Of a stretch of DNA of 5,754 bases, positions 1 to 5,202 are shown piece after piece (the first letter of the stretch is position 1; each line of letters opens with the position of its first letter). A program made the translations under genes and the position numbers. A model generated the notes under the pieces. It was not told the origin of the DNA and made no database searches. It saw only the letters and a program-made list of their open reading frames with translations. This stretch comes from Chloroflexota bacterium (GTDB lineage: Bacteria > Chloroflexota > Limnocylindria > Limnocylindrales > CSP1-4): the NCBI GenBank assembly GCA_003157175.1, contig PMIQ01000036.1, forward strand, positions 1 to 5,754, in the 5' to 3' direction.

Positions 1-1227
1 GAGATTGCCACGCTGCAGGTCCAGATATCGGCGCTTCTCGCCGGTGGGAGCGAGTCCAATGTCGACGCGCTGCGCGACCAGGCCGCGCTCGAGATGGAGC
101 AGAAGGCCGCGGCGCTCGAGGCGTTGGGTCCGATAGCGACCGACGCCCGGGCGCGCGAGCGACTCGAGGCGGAGGTGCGCGACCGCCAGGAGTCGCTGGA
201 GCGGGCCCGCGACGCCGAAGCCGGCGCGATGGCTCGGGTGGACGCCAACCCTGTCGATGCCGAGCAGGTCGCCGGCGAAGCGGAGCGACTCGTCACGTGG
301 CGAGAGCAGCTCACTGCGCTCAAGCGGCGGGTCCGAATCTACGAGAAGACCCTGGCGGCAATCGAGACCGCCGAGGGGATGACGATGCGCAAGGCAACCC
401 GCTTCCTCGAGCAGCAGGTCGGCCGCGACATCGCTCGCCTCACGGGCGGCCGCTACCGCAAGGTCGAGATCGACGACCGTTCCCTGGAAGTCGACGTGTG
501 GGCGCCCGAGCGCGGCGACTGGGTGGCCGCCAGTCGTCTGAGCAAAGGCACCATCGACCAGATCTACCTGGCCGCACGCATCAGCCTGGTTCGTCTGGTC
601 ACGCAGGGGAAACGGCCGCCGCTGGTCCTGGACGACCCGTTCGTGACCTTCGACGATCAGCGGGCGGCGCGGGCCGCGCTGCTCCTGCGCGAGCTCTCGT
701 CGGACTTCCAGGTCATCTATCTGGCCTGCTCGAACCGGTATGACGGGTTGGCCGATGCCGTCGTCGAGTTGCCCGGTCCGACGGACACGGAGGCGGCCGC
801 GGTGGCGCGGGCCGCCAGCGGCGGCGGTGCGGGTGCGACCGCAGCCAGCGCCGAGGCTCCGAGCGAGCCCGCCAAGGACGATGCGGCGAAGGCGGAGGCC
901 AAGCCCGAGCCAGCTGCCGCAAACGAGCCGGCCAAGCCCGAGCCAGCTGCCGCAAACGAGCCGGCCAAGCCCGAGCCAGCTGCCGCAAACGAGCCGGCCA
1001 AGCCCGAGCCAGCTGCCGCAAACGAGCCGGCCAAGCCCGAGCCAGCTGCCGAAGTGCCCGCTGCGGCAGCGCCGGGCGACGCCGCTGCCGGCCTGCCGGA
1101 GGCAATTTCCTCCACGACCGGCGGAGCCGAATCGCCGGCCATGGGGGACGCCCACCTGGACGACGAAGAGGTCGATCGTGAGGCGGACGTTCAAGTCTCG
1201 GTGCCGGGTGAGGAGCTCGCAGACTGA
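1..1227 (+). CDS. YhaN/SbcC-like SMC-type ATPase, C-terminal part (5' end outside window)
   Basis: The frame is open from base 1, so this is the last 408 residues of a larger protein. Residues 1 to about 125 are heptad-like and rich in Ala, Glu and Arg, as expected for the returning arm of an SMC-type coiled coil. An ABC signature begins at L180 (LSKGT), and a Walker B lies at residues 208-212 (LVLDD) followed by PFVTFDD. This signature and DDPFVxFDD arrangement is typical of the YhaN branch of Rad50/SbcC-like ATPases, which usually act in DNA double-strand-break processing with an SbcD-like nuclease. The Walker A half would lie upstream and is not visible. The position that normally carries the H-loop histidine reads LACSNRYD, with no His. 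After about residue 255 the ATPase fold ends and a low-complexity Ala/Pro/Glu/Lys tail of about 150 residues follows, including a perfect 11-residue repeat. YhaN proteins normally end close to the fold. The class assignment is firm; the subfamily and partner are inferred. Confidence 0.85.
   Translation, partial: EIATLQVQISALLAGGSESNVDALRDQAALEMEQKAAALEALGPIATDARARERLEAEVRDRQESLERARDAEAGAMARVDANPVDAEQVAGEAERLVTWREQLTALKRRVRIYEKTLAAIETAEGMTMRKATRFLEQQVGRDIARLTGGRYRKVEIDDRSLEVDVWAPERGDWVAASRLSKGTIDQIYLAARISLVRLVTQGKRPPLVLDDPFVTFDDQRAARAALLLRELSSDFQVIYLACSNRYDGLADAVVELPGPTDTEAAAVARAASGGGAGATAASAEAPSEPAKDDAAKAEAKPEPAAANEPAKPEPAAANEPAKPEPAAANEPAKPEPAAANEPAKPEPAAEVPAAAAPGDAAAGLPEAISSTTGGAESPAMGDAHLDDEEVDREADVQVSVPGEELAD
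898..1050 (+). repeat. 33-bp perfect tandem repeat coding for an 11-residue Ala/Pro/Glu unit
   Basis: There are four complete identical 33-bp units, at 898-930, 931-963, 964-996 and 997-1029, plus a 21-bp partial fifth unit at 1030-1050. Each unit encodes AKPEPAAANEP. No substitutions are seen between units, even at third codon positions, so the array is young or homogenised. Because the period is a multiple of three, copy-number change keeps the frame and would only lengthen or shorten the disordered tail of the ATPase. Upstream codons (KAEAKPEP) look like the seed from which the unit grew. Confidence 0.97.
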
Positions 1228-1228
1228 C

Positions 1229-1234
1229 GGAGGA
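1229..1234 (+). promoter_or_regulatory. Shine-Dalgarno site for the YciI-like gene
   Basis: GGAGGA begins one base after the ATPase stop codon and ends 4 bases before the ATG at 1239. It fixes that start and supports translation from a transcript shared with the ATPase gene. Confidence 0.7.
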
Positions 1235-1238
1235 CGCG

Positions 1239-1565
1239 ATGGCGGGAGAAATCCCGGACGGCCTGGCGATCGAGTCGATATGGGCCGTCGAGGCCACCTA
1301 CGGCCCGGATGCGGCCCAACGACGCCCGGCCGTTCGGCAGGAGCATCTCAAGAGGATCGGCGAGCTCCGGGCGGTCGGGACTGTCGTCGAGGCAGGCGGC
1401 TATGCCGACATGAGCGGCTCCTTGCTGCTCGTGCGCGCCCCCGACGAGGCGGCGGCTCTGGCGATCCTGAATTCGGACGTATACGCCCGATCCGGCGTGT
1501 GGACGGGCTTCCGGGCCCGAGCCATCGGCAGAGTGGTCCGCCGCGACGAGATCGAGGCCGGTTGA
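1239..1565 (+). CDS. YciI-like (YCII-related) domain protein
   Basis: This 108-residue soluble protein has no signal peptide or membrane segment. The length and pattern fit the YCII-related ferredoxin-like fold: an opening strand (IESIWAVEATYG), a helix with HLKRIGEL carrying H36, a GTVVEAGGYAD turn carrying D57, a core strand SGSLLLVRA, then a helix DEAAALAILNSDVY and a closing strand. YciI proteins have a conserved His-Asp pair thought to form an active site. H36 and D57 are the candidates here, but the exact correspondence is inferred. The substrate is unknown for most of the family. The gene starts 11 bases after the upstream ATPase stop, so the two are probably co-transcribed. That gives no clear functional link, since YciI domains occur in many contexts. 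It converges on the minus-strand gene ending at 1609. Confidence 0.8.
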   Translation: MAGEIPDGLAIESIWAVEATYGPDAAQRRPAVRQEHLKRIGELRAVGTVVEAGGYADMSGSLLLVRAPDEAAALAILNSDVYARSGVWTGFRARAIGRVVRRDEIEAG

Positions 1566-1608
1566 CCCGGGTCGGAAGATCGAGCGCGGCCGATCGGGCG
1601 AAGCCGGA

Positions 1609-2730
1609 CTAAGGGAACGAGATCGTCGTCGTGAGATCCGGTCGCCCGCTGTCCGAGCCGGTATTTAGAAGCTGTATCTGGTAAGTCCTGCCTGCGGCGA
1701 CGGCATGGGCGTATGCCGGTGCGATCAACCCGGTCGCCGAGTATGTGGTCGTGCCCACCGACGAGCCCGGCGAGGAAGTGGCATCGGTCAGAGTCAGTGC
1801 CGCATCGGCGGACGCGGGTGGCCACGAGGCAATGACTCCGACCGACCCGACCGCCCGCGGCTTGAACGTGGCGGTGAAGCCGCACAGCGAGTCGGGGTTG
1901 GGTGCCCCCTGGAACCGGCCGTGGCTGAGCGTTATCGCAGGCGCCCTGGTCTGCCAGGTGAAGGCCACGTCCACGACCGGTGTCGCGCCCGCATCCGTCG
2001 CGATGAGCGTCACGATCCACTGGGCCTGGTCCCCGGAGGACGGGGCCATGGTGAAGAAGCCGGGGGTCGCGCCGCTGCTACAGCTCTGCGGGCCACCGTT
2101 GACCTGGATGCACATCTTCAGGGTGGCCAGCGGCGCGGCGGCCACCACCTGGGCGGAGACGGGCCCGGGCCCATCGCTCGTGAACGCGAAAGTGCGCGCC
2201 GTTGCCGCGGAGTCGGCCGCGGAGTCGAGCATCATTTCGCGGAAGGTGATCGTTGCGGGCGAAGGTGTTCCGCCCACCTGCGGCGCAGGCGTGGTGGTGT
2301 CCGTCGCGGTCGAGTCCGGGCCGAGAGTGGAGCTCGCGCCGGCGGTCTCGGTCGGGCCGGCAGTGGCGCTGGCGCCGGCGGTCGGCGTCGGGCCGACCGT
2401 GGTGGGTGCCTGGCTGGCTTGCGTGGGCGACGCGGTTGCCGGGCTCGCCACCGGGCTGCCGGTGCCACTCGTGGGCGCGGGGCCGCTGGTCAGAGCCGAG
2501 AACACGAGTTCGCCCGTACCGCCGATCATGATCGCCGCGACCAGGCCGAGCCCCAGGGAGATGTTGCGCCACCGCGCGGACGAATCTGCTCTCAGCGTTG
2601 CCCTCGGGTGGAGGCTTCGTCCGTCAATTGCCGTTCGCCGGGAGAGGTTCCGAGACGTCGAGCCGGCCGCGGCCGAATCCTCGCCGGCCGGACCGTCGCC
2701 CGCCGAGCCCTCGATTGGGGGGTCCTCCAA
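1609..2730 (-). CDS. Membrane-anchored/secreted protein of unknown function, paralogue B of a tandem pair
   Basis: The protein has 373 residues from a TTG start, chosen because GAGGAGG lies 7 bases upstream and an in-frame stop (2746-2748) closely precedes it. Residues 1-55 are polar and become Arg-rich, then residues 57-80 form one hydrophobic segment. This predicts an N-in anchor or an uncleaved signal with the rest outside the cell. Residues 81-158 are a Pro/Thr/Ser/Ala/Gly linker containing a 12-residue repeat. The C-terminal region, about 159-373, alternates beta-type strands and looks like two related modules (159-259 and 264-373). C207 and C217 could form a disulfide, and HGRFQG is at 270-275. 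C283 has no counterpart in the paralogue. The C-terminal 215 residues align with the protein encoded at 2845-3810, which lies upstream in the same direction. I do not recognise the family. The fold resembles pre-peptidase C-terminal or Ig-like beta sandwiches, but this is only a guess. The long plus-strand open frames across it are shadows. Confidence 0.8.
   Translation of the reverse strand: MEDPPIEGSAGDGPAGEDSAAAGSTSRNLSRRTAIDGRSLHPRATLRADSSARWRNISLGLGLVAAIMIGGTGELVFSALTSGPAPTSGTGSPVASPATASPTQASQAPTTVGPTPTAGASATAGPTETAGASSTLGPDSTATDTTTPAPQVGGTPSPATITFREMMLDSAADSAATARTFAFTSDGPGPVSAQVVAAAPLATLKMCIQVNGGPQSCSSGATPGFFTMAPSSGDQAQWIVTLIATDAGATPVVDVAFTWQTRAPAITLSHGRFQGAPNPDSLCGFTATFKPRAVGSVGVIASWPPASADAALTLTDATSSPGSSVGTTTYSATGLIAPAYAHAVAAGRTYQIQLLNTGSDSGRPDLTTTISFP
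2287..2394 (-). repeat. Imperfect 36-bp (12-residue) repeat in the linker of the TTG-start exported protein
   Basis: Residues 113-124, 125-136 and 137-148 follow the pattern GPTxTAGASxTx, with the third copy degenerate (GPDSTATDTTTP). At DNA level the plus-strand stretches 2336-2359 and 2372-2395 match at 21 of 24 positions with a 36-bp period. The repeat lengthens the extracytoplasmic linker, which may be O-glycosylated in organisms with that machinery, given its density of Thr, Ser and Pro. Confidence 0.75.
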
Positions 2731-2737
2731 GCGCTCG

Positions 2738-2744
2738 CCTCCTC
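2738..2744 (-). promoter_or_regulatory. Strong Shine-Dalgarno site that supports a TTG start
   Basis: Read on the minus strand, GAGGAGG is followed by 7 bases and then TTG (2730-2728). No ATG or GTG lies between the upstream in-frame stop and this TTG, so this site decides the start of the downstream exported-protein gene. Confidence 0.8.
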
Positions 2745-2758
2745 GTCAGCCAGGTGGT

Positions 2759-2772
2759 CCCGCCCGGGCGGG
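2759..2772. other. 14-bp perfect palindrome in the gap between the tandem paralogues
   Basis: CCCGCCCGGGCGGG reads the same on both strands and lies about 15 bases upstream of the Shine-Dalgarno site of the second paralogue. It could fold in RNA as a short GC hairpin between the two genes (a processing site or attenuator) or bind a dimeric regulator. There is no T-run after it on the minus strand, so it is not a classical terminator. In GC-rich DNA such a palindrome may also be chance. The rest of the gap (2731-2844) holds short GGGTC repeats and no promoter I can support. Confidence 0.4.
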
Positions 2773-2844
2773 CAGGCTCAACGTGCCCCACTCAACAGAT
2801 CGGTCGGGTCGGGTCCTGGCAACAGGCCTCCGCGCCTTGAGTGA

Positions 2845-3810
2845 CTAAGGGACCGATATCACGGCCGTCAGGTCCGGTCGCTGACTGTCGGCAGAGAGGT
2901 TTCGCAATGAGACCCGGTACGACTTGCCCGCACCGACACCGAACGCGTAGCCCGGCGTGCCGAGGCTCGTGACGCTCGTAAGCTGCTTCTGATCGATCAT
3001 GGTCGCGGTTGGGGCGTTGAGGTCCTCGGTCGTGACCTCGACGTTGGTGGTTATGACGGTCCAGGCAGCGGATACGGTCAGGTTGCCGGCGGCGACTGTC
3101 TTGAACGTCGCCGTGAAGCCGTTGAGCGCCTGGGGAATGCCCGGGCTGGAGCTGCCCTGGAATCGGCCGTGGGTCAGTGTGATCTGGGCGTGGCTGGTCG
3201 GCCATGAGAAGGCGATGTCCACCGTAGGCCCGACACTCGCCGGCCCGATGAGCGTGATGACCCAGACCGAGTGCGCCGTGTCCGTGAGGGCTCCCTTGTA
3301 GTTGACTGCGGTGCCGGTACGGCAGTCTGGCTTCCCGCCGTCAAGCTGGGCGCAGATTCTGGTGGTGGCCTTGGCCGGGGAGCTCTTGACGATCGCGATC
3401 CCGACCGGGCCGGAGCCGTCCGTGATGAAGGTGAATGTCCGCGCCTTGCCCTTCGGGTCTGTCGAGGCGTCGAGCTGCAGGTTGTTGAACGTGACATGCG
3501 CGATCGACGCCTTGGCCACGGGCGTGCCGGTCGGCGTGGCGACCGGCAGGGCGGACGCAGTGGCCGAAGGCGACGGCGCGGGCGAACCCGAAGAACCCGA
3601 AGACCCGATAGAGGCCGAGCTGGACGGTATGTCGCCGGCGACGGAGCCCGTCGGCTGGGATGGCGTGGGCGAAGACTCGCCCGAGGTGGCCAGCAGCGCG
3701 CCGGCCGCGATTATCAGCACCACGCACGCCACACCCAACATGGCTGACAGGCTGCGCCAACTAGAGTCGTTCACCTGGTTATCTCCTCCGGTCCTCGATC
3801 TGCGGGTCAC
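2845..3810 (-). CDS. Membrane-anchored/secreted protein of unknown function, paralogue A of a tandem pair
   Basis: The protein has 321 residues from a GTG start that has AGGAGG 6 bases upstream. A second GTG at codon 13 (3774-3772) also has GGAGGA 9 bases upstream, so a 309-residue form is possible. Residues 22-42 are a hydrophobic signal or anchor, followed by a Ser/Gly/Pro/Thr linker to about residue 100. The rest is a beta-rich extracytoplasmic region that looks like two modules: 104-203, opening AHVTF and closing PTVDIAFSW, and 208-321, opening AQITL and closing RPDLTAVISVP. C153 and C163 form a C-x9-C pair, and HGRFQG is at 214-219. All of these marks recur in the downstream paralogue at 1609-2730, which follows 114 bases later on the same strand and may be in the same operon. 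The linkers share no alignable sequence. Function and family are unknown to me. A lipoprotein is unlikely because no lipobox cysteine follows the hydrophobic stretch. Confidence 0.82.
   Translation of the reverse strand: MTRRSRTGGDNQVNDSSWRSLSAMLGVACVVLIIAAGALLATSGESSPTPSQPTGSVAGDIPSSSASIGSSGSSGSPAPSPSATASALPVATPTGTPVAKASIAHVTFNNLQLDASTDPKGKARTFTFITDGSGPVGIAIVKSSPAKATTRICAQLDGGKPDCRTGTAVNYKGALTDTAHSVWVITLIGPASVGPTVDIAFSWPTSHAQITLTHGRFQGSSSPGIPQALNGFTATFKTVAAGNLTVSAAWTVITTNVEVTTEDLNAPTATMIDQKQLTSVTSLGTPGYAFGVGAGKSYRVSLRNLSADSQRPDLTAVISVP
3784..3789 (-). promoter_or_regulatory. Alternative internal ribosome binding site in paralogue A
   Basis: GGAGGA on the minus strand lies 9 bases before an in-frame GTG at 3774, which is codon 13 of the longer form. 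Initiation here would remove the Arg-rich stretch MTRRSRTG ahead of the hydrophobic segment, leaving only one Arg before it. Confidence 0.4.
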
Positions 3811-3816
3811 AAGATA

Positions 3817-3822
3817 CCTCCT
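3817..3822 (-). promoter_or_regulatory. Shine-Dalgarno site for the GTG start at 3810
   Basis: On the minus strand AGGAGG is followed by 6 bases and GTG. It is the best-placed ribosome site for paralogue A and is the reason the longer form is preferred. Confidence 0.7.
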
Positions 3823-3846
3823 GCGGGCATACCAGCGATAACCGCG

Positions 3847-3862
3847 GGGGTCGGGTGACCCC
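3847..3862. promoter_or_regulatory. Inverted repeat in the divergent intergenic region (possible operator)
   Basis: GGGGTC and GACCCC arms flank a 4-base centre (GGGT) in the 80-bp gap between the divergent exported-protein gene and the transporter gene. The right arm overlaps the -35-like hexamer proposed for the transporter, which is where a repressor would sit. Short GC dyads are frequent in such DNA, so this is only a candidate. Confidence 0.3.
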
Positions 3863-3884
3863 GCCGGCCCGGCTCGGCTACGCT
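3855..3884 (+). promoter_or_regulatory. Candidate leaderless promoter for the MFS transporter
   Basis: A -35-like GTGACC (3855-3860) and a -10-like TACGCT (3879-3884, fitting TANNNT) are 18 bases apart. The -10 ends 6 bases before the ATG at 3891, so transcription would begin at or next to the start codon. There is no Shine-Dalgarno site before that ATG. This geometry is typical of leaderless genes in high-GC bacteria. Confidence 0.45.
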
Positions 3885-3890
3885 GCCACG

Positions 3891-5150
3891 ATGCGCCGCC
3901 CCGGCCAGCAAGACTGGCGTCTGCTGCTTGCCCTGTACTGGATCACTTCGTTCGTCGAGGGTTTCGGCGTCGCTCAGGTCTACGCTTTCCTGCCGAATCG
4001 ACTGGCGGAAGTGGGCATGTCGACGCCCGACATCGAGCGCTTCGTCGGAGTTCTCGGCGCCCTCTTCTTTCTGACCGGGCTGCCGCTCGTTCCGCTGTGG
4101 GGCGTCTGGGCGGACAAGTACAGCCGCAAGGCGGTGATCATCCGCAGCGCGCTCGTCGAGGTCGGGGTCTTCGGCGTGGTGGCGGCCAGCCGCGAGCCGT
4201 GGCAACTCGTCGTCGGAGTCATGCTCGTCGCCTTCCAGCTGGGCAACAGCGGCGTCATGATGGCGGCCATCCGCGACGTCACGCCCCCGCACCGGCTGGG
4301 TCTGGCGATGGGCATCTTCGCCGCCAGCAGCCCGCTCGGCTTTGGGGTAGGCCCGGCGGTGGGGTCGGTCATGATCGACGGGCTGCACCTGGCCAGTGGC
4401 AACGTCTTCGCCGTCGCGGCGATCCTCTCGGCGGCGGTGGCGCTGATGCTGGCCGTTGGCTCGGCCGAGGTCCGGCCGGAGGTCGTCCCTCAGGGGAGCG
4501 TTCTGAGATTGGCCTTCGGTGCCGTGCGGGGCGTGCTGTCGGACCGGACCGTGCGGTGGCTTTTCGCGATCTACGGGATCTCCTTCCTGGGCCGCCAGAT
4601 GTCGACGCAGTACCTGGCGTTGCTCGTCCACGACGTGGAGCACACGCCTCTGGACGTGGCGGGCTCGATCGGACTGGTGCTCGGCGTGGCCACGATCGTC
4701 GGCGCGGCCCTGTCGCCCCTGGGCGGCTGGGTTGCCGACCGGGTGGGCTTCCGGACGGTCATGGTGGTGTCGATGGGCGGCCTGGCCCTCTCCTTCGCGG
4801 CTCTGCCGTTCGCCCCGTCGGCGGCCTGGATGGCAGTAGCGTACAGCCTCGCAGTCGCCTTCCAGGCCGCCATCGGGGCCATGGTCTCGGGGATCCTGGC
4901 GAGGGAGGTGCCGGCCGAACGTCGCTCGGCGACGCTCAACCTGGTCTTCCTGCCGCTCTATCTGGGCGGGATCGTGGGACCCGCCCTTGGCTCGGCCGTC
5001 GTCGGCTCAGGGTTGCGGACGGTCTTCTACCTGGCGGCCCTTGTGCTCGTGGGCGGCCTCGTCATGGCGATCGCGTTCGCACGCCGGACGACCGGCGACG
5101 TCACGATGCCGCGGGTCGACGCCGTCGAGCCCGTCGACCCGGCCGAGTGA
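3891..5150 (+). CDS. Major facilitator superfamily transporter (12 TM, DHA1-like)
   Basis: The protein has 419 residues with about twelve hydrophobic segments in two halves joined by a polar stretch near residues 190-220. It is an inner-membrane secondary transporter. MFS motif A appears between TM2 and TM3 (GVWADKYSRK, 71-80) and again in the second half (GGWVADRVGFR, 278-288). A motif-C-like GFGVGPAVGS at 150-159 in TM5, mirrored by GGIVGPALGS at 359-368, is typical of drug:H+ antiporters and suggests efflux. The substrate cannot be read from sequence. The ATG at 3891 is preferred because a -10-like box sits just upstream and MFS proteins begin close to TM1. A GTG at 3855 would add 12 residues but has only a run of G, 4 bases away, as a ribosome site and would overlap the proposed -35. 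The gene diverges from the exported-protein pair and converges on citrate synthase. Confidence 0.92.
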   Translation: MRRPGQQDWRLLLALYWITSFVEGFGVAQVYAFLPNRLAEVGMSTPDIERFVGVLGALFFLTGLPLVPLWGVWADKYSRKAVIIRSALVEVGVFGVVAASREPWQLVVGVMLVAFQLGNSGVMMAAIRDVTPPHRLGLAMGIFAASSPLGFGVGPAVGSVMIDGLHLASGNVFAVAAILSAAVALMLAVGSAEVRPEVVPQGSVLRLAFGAVRGVLSDRTVRWLFAIYGISFLGRQMSTQYLALLVHDVEHTPLDVAGSIGLVLGVATIVGAALSPLGGWVADRVGFRTVMVVSMGGLALSFAALPFAPSAAWMAVAYSLAVAFQAAIGAMVSGILAREVPAERRSATLNLVFLPLYLGGIVGPALGSAVVGSGLRTVFYLAALVLVGGLVMAIAFARRTTGDVTMPRVDAVEPVDPAE

Positions 5151-5193
5151 CGCCGCGGCTTCAGGCCGGGAACCACGGGCCGGGGTTGCGGCG
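5151..5193. terminator. Possible hairpin between convergent transporter and citrate synthase genes
   Basis: CGCCGC (5151-5156) can pair with GCGGCG (5188-5193), and AACC (5171-5174) with GGTT (5184-5187) can stack on it, leaving a 14-base bulge on one side. It starts directly after the transporter stop codon in the 52-bp convergent gap. There is no U-tract on either strand, so a bidirectional terminator is plausible only if this organism tolerates U-less hairpins. Confidence 0.3.
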
Positions 5194-5202
5194 TTGGTAG
5201 CC

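Noticed and set aside
898..1050. Tandem array considered as a CRISPR or integration site
   Set aside because: The units abut with no spacers and lie inside a reading frame, so it is a coding repeat.
713..1297. Several minus- and plus-strand frames across the 33-bp repeat giving repetitive Arg/Ala/Leu or Gly/Ser/Ala proteins
   Set aside because: A repeat with a period divisible by three keeps every frame open. These are by-products of the array in the ATPase tail.
1564..1595. Palindrome GACCCGGGTC at the YciI-like stop and a GATCG/CGATC stem as a terminator
   Set aside because: Stems are only 5 bp with no T-run, and this composition yields such pairings by chance. The 43-base convergent gap otherwise shows nothing.
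1705..2848. Two long overlapping plus-strand open frames (379 and 367 codons) antisense to the TTG-start exported protein
   Set aside because: Their products are low-complexity Ala/Val/Gly/Arg mixes without domains. The minus frame has a Shine-Dalgarno site, a membrane segment and clear homology to the neighbouring gene, so the plus frames are shadows of GC-rich coding.
3584..3608. 9-bp tandem run (GAACCCGAA-like) in the linker of the GTG-start exported protein
   Set aside because: It is under three copies and simply encodes a Gly/Ser-rich linker (SSGSSGS). It is too short to call a separate repeat feature.
3807..4643. 278-codon minus-strand frame opposite the transporter
   Set aside because: Its product is a polar Arg/Asp/His/Gln-rich string without domain character, and it lies antisense to an unmistakable MFS gene.
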